Source of the DNA: Sulfuritalea sp.
Lineage (GTDB): Bacteria > Pseudomonadota > Gammaproteobacteria > Burkholderiales > Rhodocyclaceae
Direction of reading: 5' to 3'
DNA length: 27,946 bases
Assembly: GCA_023229545.1 (NCBI GenBank)
Contig: JALNZB010000033.1
Location: 9,121-37,066, forward strand
The notes under the pieces are model-generated. The model did not search any database and was not told where the DNA came from. It was given only the letters and a program-made list of their open reading frames with translations. The position numbers and the translations under genes are program-made. Shown piece by piece: positions 1 to 7,176 of the stretch. Position 1 is the stretch's first letter, and each line of letters starts with the position of its first letter.

Positions 1-139
1 CCAGGGTCTTTTCGAGGTTGATGATGTGAATCTTGTTGCGATGGCCGAAAATGTACGGGGCCATTTTGGGGTTCCAGAAACGGGTCTGGTGGCCGAAGTG
101 AACGCCGGCCTCCAGCATCTGGCGCATGGTAGTGCTCAT
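1..139 (-). CDS. rpsB: 30S ribosomal protein S2, 5' part (runs off the window)
   Basis: The reverse strand starts with ATG at 139 and reads MSTTMRQMLEAGVHFGHQ, then TRFWNPKMAPYIFGHRNKIH. This is the unmistakable N-terminus of bacterial ribosomal protein S2 (motif GVHFGHQTRFWNPKM). Only the first 46 codons are present; the rest lies beyond base 1. A GGAG Shine-Dalgarno sequence sits about 7 bases before the ATG (reverse strand, around 145-150). S2 is a component of the small ribosomal subunit, bound late and needed with S1 on the platform. In most bacteria rpsB is followed by tsf, which would lie outside this window. The leader from the promoter at 268-296 is about 120 nt, long enough for the S2 autoregulation known for rpsB leaders; that is inference here. 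Confidence 0.97.
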   Translation of the reverse strand, partial: MSTTMRQMLEAGVHFGHQTRFWNPKMAPYIFGHRNKIHIINLEKTL

Positions 140-267
140 AGGACTATCTCCGATATGGGTTAAACCTCCGCCTGGCCGTGCTGCTTCGCGCTGATTCTGT
201 GCGGGAAGCCACCCTATCGGCGCCGGGCGTGTGGATTTTGGCCGGGACCACCCCGGACAAGCCGGCG

Positions 268-296
268 ATTATAGCCGGCTGAGCCGACAGGCACAA
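268..296 (-). promoter_or_regulatory. sigma-70 promoter of rpsB
   Basis: On the minus strand the -35 box TTGTGC (291-296) and a perfect -10 box TATAAT (268-273) are separated by exactly 17 bases. The -10 box sits in the loop of a GCCGGC...GCCGGC inverted repeat (261-279). Transcription would start near 261 and run towards rpsB at 139. The -35 box lies inside a 23-bp direct repeat whose second copy has no matching -10. Confidence 0.75.
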
Positions 297-333
297 GCTG
301 CGAAAGCGCTTGAGCCGACAGGCACAAGCTGCG
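280..333. repeat. Two direct 23-bp repeats upstream of rpsB
   Basis: The same 23 bases (core TGAGCCGACAGGCACAAGCT) occur at 280-302 and 311-333, a 31-bp period. The copy nearer rpsB contains the -35 box of the rpsB promoter; the other duplicates this -35 without a -10. Short GC-rich AGCCGGCT-type segments flank both copies. It looks like a local tandem duplication, or possibly paired regulator sites. Confidence 0.7.
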
Positions 334-473
334 GAAGCCGGCTCCAGCAGTCCGATACAAGCTGCAATTGCCGTTGTCGCTGCCGCGTAGCGCAGGAGCA
401 TGACCCGCCGGGCGAATCACGCTCAAAGTCCTGCTACGATGGGCGCGTCTTGACACCCAGTCGGCAATATCCC

Positions 474-2132
474 ATGAATGTCCGCATAGTCGCCACGTCC
501 CCGTTCAACGACCAGAAGCCGGGCACCTCCGGCCTGCGCAAGAAGGTTGCCGTTTTCAAGTCGGCGCGCTACCTGGAAAACTTCGTCCAGGCGCTGTTCG
601 ACACCATTTTTGGCGCTGCGACCGCGCCTCCCGGCAGCGTGCTGGTGCTGGGCGGCGACGGGCGTTACCACAACCGCGAGGCGATCCAGGTGATCCTGCG
701 CATGGCCGCCGCCAACGGCGTCGCAAAGGTGCTGGTGGGGCAGGGCGGCATTCTGTCGACGCCGGCGGCATCCGCGGTGATTCGCAAGTACCGGTGTCTA
801 GGCGGCATCATCCTCTCCGCCAGCCACAATCCCGGCGGACCCGACGGCGATTTCGGCATCAAGTACAACACCGGCAACGGCGGGCCGGCCCCGGAAAAGA
901 TCACCGATGCGATTTATGCGCGCAGCCGGGTGCTGACCAGCTACCGGATTGTCGATGCGCCCGATGTCGAGCTCGACCAGCCGGGTTGCCACAGACTGGG
1001 CGAGATGCGCGTGGAAGTCATCGACCCGGTCGCCGACTATGCCGATCTGATGGAATCCCTGTTCGATTTCGGTGCCATCCGCGAGCTGATCGGCGGCGGC
1101 TTCCGCCTCTGCTTCGACGCCATGCACGCGGTGACCGGCCCTTATGCGCGGGAAATTCTCGAACGGCGACTGGGTGCGCCGCCCGGCACGGTCATCAATG
1201 GCATCCCGCTGCCGGATTTCGGCGGCGGACACCCCGACCCCAACCTGACCTACGCCCACCAACTGGTGGCGATCATGTACGGCGCCGCCGATGACGCCAA
1301 CCCGGCGCCGGACATGGGCGCCGCGTCCGATGGTGACGGCGACCGCAACATGATTCTCGGTCGGCACTTTTTCGTCACCCCGTCCGACAGCCTCGCCATC
1401 ATTGCCGCCAATGCCAAATTGGCGCCGGGCTACGCAGAGGGAATCGCCGGCATCGCGCGCTCGATGCCGACCAGCGCCGCCGCCGACCGCGTCGCCGAGA
1501 AGCTCGGCGTGCCCTGTTACGAAACGCCGACCGGCTGGAAGTTCTTCGGCAACCTGATGGATGCGGGCAAGGTGACGCTGTGCGGCGAGGAAAGCTTCGG
1601 CACCGGCTCCAGCCACGTGCGCGAAAAGGACGGCCTGTGGGCGGTGCTGTTCTGGCTCAACATCCTGGCCAGACGACGCCTTTCCGTGGAGGAGATCGCC
1701 TACAGCCACTGGGCGGAATTCGGCCGCAACATCTATTCGCGCCACGATTACGAAGCGTTGCCCGCCGACGCGGCGAACGGCCTTATGGCGCACGTCAAGG
1801 GGCAATTCGCCGAGTTGCCCGGTCGGCGTTTTGGCGATTACCGGGTGAAGTTCTGCGACGATTTCAGCTATACCGATCCGGTCGACGGCAGTCTGAGTAC
1901 CGGTCAGGGTCTGCGCATCGGCATGGAAGATGGCTCGCGCATCGTCTTCCGTCTTTCCGGCACCGGCACCGAAGGCGCCACGCTGCGCATCTACCTCGAA
2001 GCCTTCGAGCCCGATCTCGCCCGCCATCGGGTGGATGCGCAAGACGCCCTGGCGGCGCTGATCGACATCGCGCAGGAGTTGTCGCAACTGAAACAGCGCA
2101 CCGGGCGCGAGCAGCCGACAGTAATTACCTGA
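474..2132 (+). CDS. pgm: Alpha-D-glucose phosphate-specific phosphoglucomutase
   Basis: This 552-residue protein interconverts glucose 1-phosphate and glucose 6-phosphate and so feeds UDP-glucose synthesis for glycogen and surface polysaccharide. The N-terminus (NDQKPGTSGLRKKVAVF) is of the PGM1/Agrobacterium Pgm type. The phosphoserine loop SASHNPGG has its active serine at residue 117, followed by PDGDFGIKYN. The Mg-binding loop is DGDGDRN at 286-292, the sugar-binding loop is GEESFGTGS at 371-379, and the phosphate-binding RLSGTGTEG lies near the C-terminus, so all four catalytic loops are intact. The start at 474 is chosen because the conserved family N-terminus begins there, although no clear Shine-Dalgarno sequence precedes it. 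The length matches the family. It is divergent from rpsB and converges on metY across a GC-rich palindromic repeat. It is likely the source of hexose phosphate for the galE/EPS genes, although it lies some 16 kb away. Confidence 0.95.
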   Translation: MNVRIVATSPFNDQKPGTSGLRKKVAVFKSARYLENFVQALFDTIFGAATAPPGSVLVLGGDGRYHNREAIQVILRMAAANGVAKVLVGQGGILSTPAASAVIRKYRCLGGIILSASHNPGGPDGDFGIKYNTGNGGPAPEKITDAIYARSRVLTSYRIVDAPDVELDQPGCHRLGEMRVEVIDPVADYADLMESLFDFGAIRELIGGGFRLCFDAMHAVTGPYAREILERRLGAPPGTVINGIPLPDFGGGHPDPNLTYAHQLVAIMYGAADDANPAPDMGAASDGDGDRNMILGRHFFVTPSDSLAIIAANAKLAPGYAEGIAGIARSMPTSAAADRVAEKLGVPCYETPTGWKFFGNLMDAGKVTLCGEESFGTGSSHVREKDGLWAVLFWLNILARRRLSVEEIAYSHWAEFGRNIYSRHDYEALPADAANGLMAHVKGQFAELPGRRFGDYRVKFCDDFSYTDPVDGSLSTGQGLRIGMEDGSRIVFRLSGTGTEGATLRIYLEAFEPDLARHRVDAQDALAALIDIAQELSQLKQRTGREQPTVIT

Positions 2133-2149
2133 ACGGGAAGTGCACCCTT

Positions 2150-2280
2150 CGCGCCTTTCCCATCCCCCTCCCGGCCTCCAATCGCAAACGTCGCATGCGA
2201 CCTTCCCCCTTGAAGGGGGAGGAGTTCTGCTCCCTCCCCTTCAAGGGGAGGGTCGGGGAGGGGATGGGAGGGGAGGGGGT
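2150..2280. repeat. GC-rich REP-like palindromic repeat between pgm and metY
   Basis: This stretch is built from purine/pyrimidine tracts that pair with each other. CCCCCTTGAAGGGGG (around 2206-2220) and CCCCTTCAAGGGG (around 2226-2240) are each self-complementary. The outer arms CCCATCCCCCTCCC (2159-2172) and GGGGAGGGGATGGG (around 2255-2268) are near-complements. The resulting nested stem lies between the convergent 3' ends of pgm and metY and could terminate both transcripts. The sequence style, CCTCCCCTTCAAGGGGAGGGTCGGGGAGGGG, recurs as a dispersed intergenic repeat in many proteobacterial genomes. Confidence 0.6.
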
Positions 2281-2287
2281 GACTGAA

Positions 2288-3568
2288 TTACACCGCCGCC
2301 AGCGCCTGCTCCAGATCGGCCTTGAGATCGTCGATGTGCTCGATACCGATGGACAGGCGCACCATGTCTTCAGTGACGCCGGCCTTCAGCATCTCGTCGG
2401 GCGACAACTGGCGATGCGTGGTGCTCGCCGGATGGCAGGCGAGGCTCTTGGCGTCGCCGATATTCACCAGTCGCGTGACCAGTTTCAGCGCGTCCTGAAA
2501 GCGACCTCCGGCGGCCATGCCGCCGCCATGTCCATTGACGCCGAAGGTCAGGATGCCCGAGGCGCGACCGCCCATGTATTTCTGCACCAGGCCATGGTCG
2601 GCATGGTCGGGCAGGCCGGCGTACTTGACCCATTTCACCTTGGCATGGCCCTTGAGGTAGTTGGCGACCGCCAGCGTGTTGTCGCAGATGCGGTCCATGC
2701 GCAGCGCCAGGGTTTCGATGCCTTGCAGGATGAGGAAGGAATTGAAGGGCGAGATCGCGGCGCCCATGTTGCGCAGCGGCACGACGCGGGCGCGACCGAT
2801 GAAGGCCGCAGGGCCGAGAGCTTCCGTGTACACCACGCCGTGGTAGGACACGTCGGGCTCGTTCAGGCGCTTGAAGCGCGCCTTGTGCTCCGCCCAGGGG
2901 AACTTGCCGGAATCGACGATGACGCCGCCGAGGCTGTTGCCATGGCCGCCGAGGTATTTGGTCAGCGAATGCACCACGATGTCGGCGCCATGTTCGAAGG
3001 GGCGACACAGATAGGGCGTTGCCACCGTGTTATCGACGATCAGCGGCACGCCGGCCTCATGGGCGATTTTCGCCAGTGCGCCCAGATCGACGACGTTGCC
3101 GAGCGGGTTGCCGATCGATTCGCAATACAGCGCCTTGGTGCGCGCATCGATCAGCGGGCGGAATGACTCCGGCTGGCGGTAATCGGCGAAGCGCACCTCG
3201 ATGCCGAATTGCGGCAGGGTATGGGCGAACAGGTTGTAGGTGCCGCCATACAGCGTACCGACCGAGACGATGTTGTCGCCCGCCTCGGCGATGGTCTGGA
3301 TGGCGTAGGTGATGGCCGCCGAGCCCGAGGCAAGGCCCAGACCTCCTATGCCGCCTTCCAGCGCCGCCATGCGCTTTTCCAGCACGTCGGTGGTCGGATT
3401 CATGATGCGGGTATAGATGTTGCCGGCCACCTTGAGGTCGAACAGGTCCGCGCCATGCTGGGTGTCGTCAAAGGCGTAGGAAGTCGTCTGGTAGATCGGC
3501 ACCGCGACGGCCTTGGTGGTCGGGTCCGGGCTGTAGCCGCCATGTACGGCAATGGTTTCGATTTTCAT
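2288..3568 (-). CDS. metY: O-acetylhomoserine sulfhydrylase (aminocarboxypropyltransferase)
   Basis: This 426-residue enzyme of the Cys/Met-metabolism PLP family uses O-acetylhomoserine and sulfide to make homocysteine in direct-sulfhydrylation methionine synthesis. It begins MKIETIAVHGGYSPDPTTKA and keeps the family features: YTRIMNPTTDVLEKRMAALEGG (substrate and PLP contacts), LYGGTYNLF, the IVDNT aspartate near residue 179, and the PLP-binding SLTKYLGGHG with Lys204. The C-terminus carries LACHPASTTHRQL, with the SxTH motif and the Arg environment that binds the substrate carboxylate. The length fits MetY (about 425-430) rather than MetB/MetC (about 390). The ATG at 3568 is chosen over an upstream in-frame ATG at 3610 because homology begins at MKIET; a weak AAGAAAG lies before it. 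It is monocistronic, convergent with pgm. A cystathionine gamma-synthase role is less likely given the length and motifs. Confidence 0.93.
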   Translation of the reverse strand: MKIETIAVHGGYSPDPTTKAVAVPIYQTTSYAFDDTQHGADLFDLKVAGNIYTRIMNPTTDVLEKRMAALEGGIGGLGLASGSAAITYAIQTIAEAGDNIVSVGTLYGGTYNLFAHTLPQFGIEVRFADYRQPESFRPLIDARTKALYCESIGNPLGNVVDLGALAKIAHEAGVPLIVDNTVATPYLCRPFEHGADIVVHSLTKYLGGHGNSLGGVIVDSGKFPWAEHKARFKRLNEPDVSYHGVVYTEALGPAAFIGRARVVPLRNMGAAISPFNSFLILQGIETLALRMDRICDNTLAVANYLKGHAKVKWVKYAGLPDHADHGLVQKYMGGRASGILTFGVNGHGGGMAAGGRFQDALKLVTRLVNIGDAKSLACHPASTTHRQLSPDEMLKAGVTEDMVRLSIGIEHIDDLKADLEQALAAV

Positions 3569-3599
3569 ATTCGGCTTTCTTCGAACAGGGGAAAGCGGC

Positions 3600-3605
3600 A
3601 GTATA
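3600..3605 (-). promoter_or_regulatory. Candidate -10 box for metY
   Basis: TATACT (5 of 6 to consensus) occurs on the minus strand 32 bases upstream of the metY ATG. No good -35 hexamer is found at 16-18 bases, so this is only a candidate. Confidence 0.3.
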
Positions 3606-3738
3606 GACACAGGAACTGCCGTAGCGTCTTGTTGCCCTGCCGTTGACAGGGATATTTGATTCGATGCCGCCTGTGCGCGCGGCGGGCGCTGGCTCGGGTA
3701 GACTGCTTGTCAAGCGGATTTCATCGAAGGAGTGGGTC

Positions 3739-4059
3739 TTGGCTGAACGTACCGTTTGCATTTCAACACTGGGCATCAAACCTGGCGCGCGACTGGCGCA
3801 GGCGGTGCGCCGTGTCGACGGGGGGCTGTTGCTGGCTGCGGGTACGGAGATCGACGTTGATCAATTGCAGCAGTTGATCCAGCGCGGCATCGAGTGCGTC
3901 CATGTGTTGCAGGAAGAAACCCGCGATGCAGCGCAGATCGAGCGCGACGTGGCGGCGGCAACTGCGCGCGTTGCCCACCTGTTTCGCGGCAACAGCAGCG
4001 AGGCGCGCGATGAGCTGGCTGCAACCATCGCCGACTACCGGCGACTTGCCGCATCATGA
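3739..4059 (+). CDS. Small protein with 'G..LA..V...G.LLLAAGTE' domain, coupled to HDOD protein
   Basis: This 106-residue protein has no firmly assigned function. Residues about 8-55 (ISTLGIKPGARLAQAVRRVD, then GGLLLAAGTEIDVDQLQQLI) match the short domain often found attached to or next to HDOD and HD-GYP signalling proteins, where 'G.LLLPAGTELTE..L..L...GI..V' is typical. The rest is an Ala/Arg-rich helical tail. The start is taken as TTG at 3739 because a perfect AAGGAG (3727-3732) lies 6 bases before it, although the frame is open back to 3643. Its stop overlaps the next ATG (ATGA at 4056-4059), so it is translationally coupled to the HDOD gene and probably works with it in signalling. The domain match is recognised by pattern only. 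Confidence 0.75.
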   Translation: MAERTVCISTLGIKPGARLAQAVRRVDGGLLLAAGTEIDVDQLQQLIQRGIECVHVLQEETRDAAQIERDVAAATARVAHLFRGNSSEARDELAATIADYRRLAAS

Positions 4060-4898
4060 GCGCGCCTTTCACCCTTGAGAAGGTATTGGCGCGGGCCGAT
4101 GCGCTGCCCGCCTTGCCGCAGATCGTGGCCAAGATTCTGGACATGCTCGGCGACGAAGGGGCCAATGCGGATATCCTGAGCCAGCACATCGTCAGCGATC
4201 CGGCGGTGGTGGCGCGCCTTCTGGCGGCAGCCAATGCCGGTGCGATCGGCGCCAGCGGACGGGTTAATTCGGTACGTCAGGCCATCATGCTGCTGGGCGT
4301 CAGCCGGGTGCGCAACATCACGCTTGCCACTGCCATCATTGATCGCTTCAACGCCGCGCCGCCCTTCGATGCCCGTCGGCTCTGGCTGCACAGCGTCGGC
4401 GTGGCCGTCTGCGCACAGGAAGTGGCGCGCCGTGCCGAACTCGATGTAGATGTCGCTTATACCGCCGGCCTGCTCCACGACATCGGCCAGTTGTTGCTGT
4501 TCGTCTTCGATCCCGTGGCCTACGCCGAAGTGCTGCGTTTGCGGGCGGAACGCGATATCGATATCGTCGATGCCGAGCGCGAGTATCTGGGCGTTGATCA
4601 TGCGCATGTCGGCGGCGAACTGGCGCGGATATGGAAGCTGCCGGAAGCCGTGGCGGATGCCATTGCCGCCCACCATGTCTGGGACGGCAACGAGCCGGAA
4701 AACGAAATGGCCGATGCCATCCATGTCGCGGAAGTGTTGAGTCATGCCCTTAACCTGGGCGGCCTGCCGGATGCCAGGGTGCCCTATTTGTCTGACATGT
4801 CCTGCGCCCGCATGGGTATCGACTGGCGCGAGTTTGCCGCGCATTTCCCGCTCATCGAAGCCCGCTTCGTCGGCGCCCGAATCACGCTCGGACTCTGA
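4056..4898 (+). CDS. HDOD domain protein
   Basis: This 280-residue cytoplasmic protein is made almost wholly of an HDOD domain, an HD-related fold found in bacterial signalling proteins. The opening LPALPQIVAKILDMLGDE and SQHIVSDPAVVARLLAAANA are the standard first helices. VRQAIMLLGVSRVRNITLA is the central helix, and LLHDIGQLLL carries His141-Asp142. Many HDOD proteins have lost metal residues and act as scaffolds, so enzymatic activity is not claimed. The start is fixed by the ATGA overlap with the preceding 106-residue protein. No output domain (GGDEF, EAL, receiver) is fused to it. Partners known for such proteins include chemotaxis, motility and c-di-GMP circuits; nothing here decides among them. 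Confidence 0.9.
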   Translation: MSAPFTLEKVLARADALPALPQIVAKILDMLGDEGANADILSQHIVSDPAVVARLLAAANAGAIGASGRVNSVRQAIMLLGVSRVRNITLATAIIDRFNAAPPFDARRLWLHSVGVAVCAQEVARRAELDVDVAYTAGLLHDIGQLLLFVFDPVAYAEVLRLRAERDIDIVDAEREYLGVDHAHVGGELARIWKLPEAVADAIAAHHVWDGNEPENEMADAIHVAEVLSHALNLGGLPDARVPYLSDMSCARMGIDWREFAAHFPLIEARFVGARITLGL

Positions 4899-5058
4899 CA
4901 GACACAGCGAGCATTCGTCCCGCGTCACTCCTGAAGTCTGCTTCGCGAATCACCTCTGGCGGCAGCGCAAAACGCCGTGCCGCCGGCGCCGACTTTTCGG
5001 CGAGATTGAAATCTCCCCGATTGAGGCCGATGATGGTTCCTGTCAGGAGGAACACAAA

Positions 5059-5097
5059 TTGAAGATCGGTTTTTTCGGCGCGGCAGGCGAGGTGCAC
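5059..5097 (+). pseudogene. Truncated start of an MBL-fold RNase/exonuclease-like gene
   Basis: A strong AGGAGGA (5045-5051) stands 7 bases before a TTG at 5059, and the frame reads MKIGFFGAAGEVHS. This matches the very start of metallo-beta-lactamase-fold RNA exonucleases ('MKI.FLGAAGEVTGS'). The similarity stops at about codon 13, where the opposite-strand transposase fragment begins; the frame then continues as Ser/Arg-rich sequence with no family features. I infer a real gene start whose body was lost by insertion and later deletion. The matching stretch is short, so this stays tentative. Confidence 0.5.
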
Positions 5098-5207
5098 AGT
5101 GCGAGCACGACGACGTCCAGCAGGTCATGGTCCGTACGCCCTTCCACCCGTGAATCCGGAAGATCACCAAACCGCTCGATCAGCCCCGCTATCGCGTTTT
5201 CGTCCAT
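5094..5207 (-). pseudogene. N-terminal fragment of an ISAs1-family transposase
   Basis: From an ATG at 5207 the minus strand reads MDENAIAGLIERFGDLPD, then SRVEGRTDHDLLDVVVLALC, the characteristic N-terminus of ISAs1-family DDE transposases (LLxxFxDLPDPR......LLDILxIALCAV). Homology ends after about 38 codons, at the point where the MBL-like fragment on the other strand ends. The rest of the roughly 370-residue transposase is missing, so the element is dead. The DNA upstream of this ATG, to about 5270 (GGTTTACAACCCC), may be one terminus of the element; I could not confirm an inverted repeat because the other end is gone. Confidence 0.7.
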
Positions 5208-5482
5208 TCCTCGACCTCAAATGTCGAGAGTAGACGCGATTTCACCAGGGTTTACAACCCCTTGTCATAAGTCGCTGACTGTGAACGAGTTTTCATGCTC
5301 CGGCCCTGGGAGCTTGGCGCTGCTTCAACCGGGCGGCTAAAAGTCGGCGCTGGCAGCACGGCGATCAGACTGGCGAAACCTCCACCGCAATCAATTAAGC
5401 TTCTTGGGATGTCCAAGGCCCTTTGGATTTCCTCTCCTTATGAGACACTTGCGTTTCTTGACATTCCTGCACTGGAACTCAC

Positions 5483-6313
5483 ATGGCCGGCAATCCTGAA
5501 ATCACCAGCATGGCGCTGTTCTGCGACTTCGAGAATGTCGCGCTCGGCGTGCGCGATGCCAAGTACGCCCAGTTCGACATCGGCAAGGTGCTTGAACGCC
5601 TGCTGCTGAAAGGCAGCATCGTGGTCAAGAAGGCGTACTGCGACTGGGCGCGCTACAAAGAGTTCAAGGCGCCGATGCATGAGGCCTCGTTCGAACTGAT
5701 CGAGATTCCCCATGTGCGCCAGTCGGGCAAGAACTCCGCCGACATCCGCATGGTGGTGGACGCCCTCGACCTGTGCTACACCAAGTCGCATGTCGATACC
5801 TTTGTCATCATCAGCGGCGACTCGGATTTCTCGCCCTTGGTGTCCAAGCTGCGCGAGAACAACAAGCGCGTGATCGGCGTCGGCGTCAAGGCGGCGACCT
5901 CCGACCTGCTGGCCGCCAACTGCGACGAATTCATTTTCTACGACGATCTGGTGCGGGAACTGCCGGCGAAGAAGCAGCGCAACGAAAGGAAAGCTGCGGC
6001 CAAGCCCGCAGCCAGCACGGCGGCAAAGCCGAAGAGCGAGGAGAAGGGCGACGACCCGAAGCGGCAGGAGGCAATCGATCTCGTCGTGGAAACCGTCGAG
6101 GCTTTGGTCACCGAGCGCGGTGAAGACGAGAAGATTTGGGGCTCCATGGTCAAGCAGACGCTGAAACGGCGCAAGCCCGGCTTCAGCGAGTCCTACTATG
6201 GCTACCGCTCCTTCGGCGAACTGCTGGAAGACGCGAAGAAGCACAAGCTGCTGATCCTTGAGCGCGACGAGAAGTCCGGCCAGCACATCATCCGCCTGCC
6301 CGCAGACGATTGA
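5483..6313 (+). CDS. NYN-domain (PIN-like, LabA/DUF88) protein with C-terminal OST-HTH/LOTUS-like region
   Basis: This 276-residue protein has a likely RNA-processing nuclease domain followed by an RNA-binding region. The NYN domain spans about residues 10-155: ALFCDFENVALG (Asp15, Asn18), SADIRMVVDALDL (Asp87) and VIISGDSDFSPLV (Asp113, Asp115) supply the acidic metal-binding residues of the PIN-like fold. A Lys/Ala/Pro-rich linker (about 161-192) leads to a C-terminal domain (about 194-272; IWGSMVKQTLKRRKPGF, YRSFGELLEDAKKHKLL) that looks like OST-HTH/LOTUS. This architecture is widespread in bacteria but its substrate is generally unknown. The start at 483 bases past 5000 (ATG 5483) has no strong Shine-Dalgarno; ATG at 5510 is an alternative. 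The methyltransferase gene follows 4 bases after the stop, suggesting co-transcription. Confidence 0.88.
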   Translation: MAGNPEITSMALFCDFENVALGVRDAKYAQFDIGKVLERLLLKGSIVVKKAYCDWARYKEFKAPMHEASFELIEIPHVRQSGKNSADIRMVVDALDLCYTKSHVDTFVIISGDSDFSPLVSKLRENNKRVIGVGVKAATSDLLAANCDEFIFYDDLVRELPAKKQRNERKAAAKPAASTAAKPKSEEKGDDPKRQEAIDLVVETVEALVTERGEDEKIWGSMVKQTLKRRKPGFSESYYGYRSFGELLEDAKKHKLLILERDEKSGQHIIRLPADD

Positions 6314-6317
6314 GCCG

Positions 6318-7139
6318 GTGAGCGGCATCCCCGAAATCAGGCCGGAGCAGTCCGTCGAACTGCTCAAGGAACTGCACATACTGACCCGCGATGGCAAGCT
6401 CAACCAGGACAGCCGACGCAAGCTGAAGCAGGTCTATTACCTCTACCAGTTCATCGAACCACTACTGGGCGAGGTTATGGCTGAACGCGGCGATCTGGCG
6501 CTGGTCGACCACGGCGCGGGGAAATCCTATCTCGGTTTCATCCTCTATGACCTGTTCCTCAAGGCCAGGGACAGCGGCCATGTCTACGGCATCGAGAGTC
6601 GCGCCGAGCTTGTTGAGAAATCCAGCGAACTCGCGCGACGGCTGGGCTTTGAACGCATGTCCTTTCTCAATCTTTCGGTCGAGGAATCCATTCAGTCGCC
6701 GCAACTGCCGCAGCGCATCGACATCGTCACGGCGCTGCACGCCTGCGATACCGCCACCGATGACGCGATCAAGTTTGCGCTGGACAGGCAGGCGCAATTC
6801 ATCGTCCTGGCGCCCTGTTGTCAGGCGGAAGTGGCGGCGGTGCTGCGCCAGCACAAGAACGCATCACTGGCGCTGACGTCCCTGGCGGAAATCTGGCGCC
6901 ACCCGATCCATACCCGCGAATTCGGCAGCCAGATCACCAATGTGCTGCGCTGTTTGCTGCTCGAAGCGCACGGCTATCAGATCACCGTCACCGAGTTGGT
7001 GGGTTGGGAGCATTCGATGAAGAACGAACTGATCATCGCCCGCTTTGCCGGCACGCCACGGGGGAACGCTCGTGAGCGCCTGGAGCAGATACTGCGCGAG
7101 CTGAATCTGGACGATTTGAAAGACCGCTTCCTATACTGA
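6318..7139 (+). CDS. SAM-dependent methyltransferase (Methyltransf_32-like)
   Basis: This 273-residue class I methyltransferase is read from GTG at 6318, 4 bases after the NYN gene. Motif I is VDHGAGKSYLGFILYD (residues 63-78), followed by YGIESRAELVEKS (acidic residue for the SAM ribose). HACDTATDDAI (141-151) and LAPCCQAEV (164-172) are typical of the Methyltransf_32 family (PF13679), which includes proteins related to RNA-modifying enzymes. The substrate is not evident. No ATG fits before the conserved region, and the frame upstream of GTG overlaps the NYN gene, so GTG is preferred although no good Shine-Dalgarno is visible. Pairing with an NYN/OST-HTH protein hints at an RNA substrate; that is inference. 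Confidence 0.82.
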   Translation: MSGIPEIRPEQSVELLKELHILTRDGKLNQDSRRKLKQVYYLYQFIEPLLGEVMAERGDLALVDHGAGKSYLGFILYDLFLKARDSGHVYGIESRAELVEKSSELARRLGFERMSFLNLSVEESIQSPQLPQRIDIVTALHACDTATDDAIKFALDRQAQFIVLAPCCQAEVAAVLRQHKNASLALTSLAEIWRHPIHTREFGSQITNVLRCLLLEAHGYQITVTELVGWEHSMKNELIIARFAGTPRGNARERLEQILRELNLDDLKDRFLY

Positions 7140-7176
7140 CGGAAAGTCGGCGCTGGCGATGCGGCGATTTATGCGG

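Larger units (their letters stand above)
140..473. other. rpsB-pgm divergent intergenic region
   Basis: No convincing gene is seen in this 334-bp stretch. It holds the rpsB Shine-Dalgarno sequence, the rpsB promoter and the 23-bp direct repeats. The reading frame of pgm is open back to 231, but that extension reads as low-complexity Arg/Cys/Ser-rich sequence unlike any phosphoglucomutase and overlaps the rpsB promoter, so it is not counted as coding. I see no strong promoter for pgm. A TTGACA at 450-455 is too close to the ATG at 474 to serve it. Confidence 0.6.
4899..5482. other. Gene-poor scar region with two truncated gene starts
   Basis: No intact gene is seen in these 584 bases. They hold two fragments listed separately, an MBL-fold-like gene start (plus) and an ISAs1-type transposase start (minus), whose recognisable parts meet at about 5094-5097. 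A possible promoter for the plus fragment is TTGAAA (5007-5012), 17 bases, GATGAT (5030-5035). From 5270 to 5482 nothing coding is seen apart from a 26-base near-repeat (5341-5366) of sequence at 7143-7168 next to smpB. Confidence 0.5.

Noticed and set aside
450..455. Perfect TTGACA before pgm
   Set aside because: A -10 box at the normal distance would fall on the start codon at 474, so it cannot drive this gene with a normal leader.
231..473. N-terminal extension of the pgm frame
   Set aside because: Reads as low-complexity Arg/Ser/Cys sequence, overlaps the rpsB promoter and repeats, and the family N-terminus begins at 474.
798..2087. Long open frame antisense to pgm (429 codons)
   Set aside because: GC-driven shadow of a fully motif-supported gene; no family features or ribosome-binding site.
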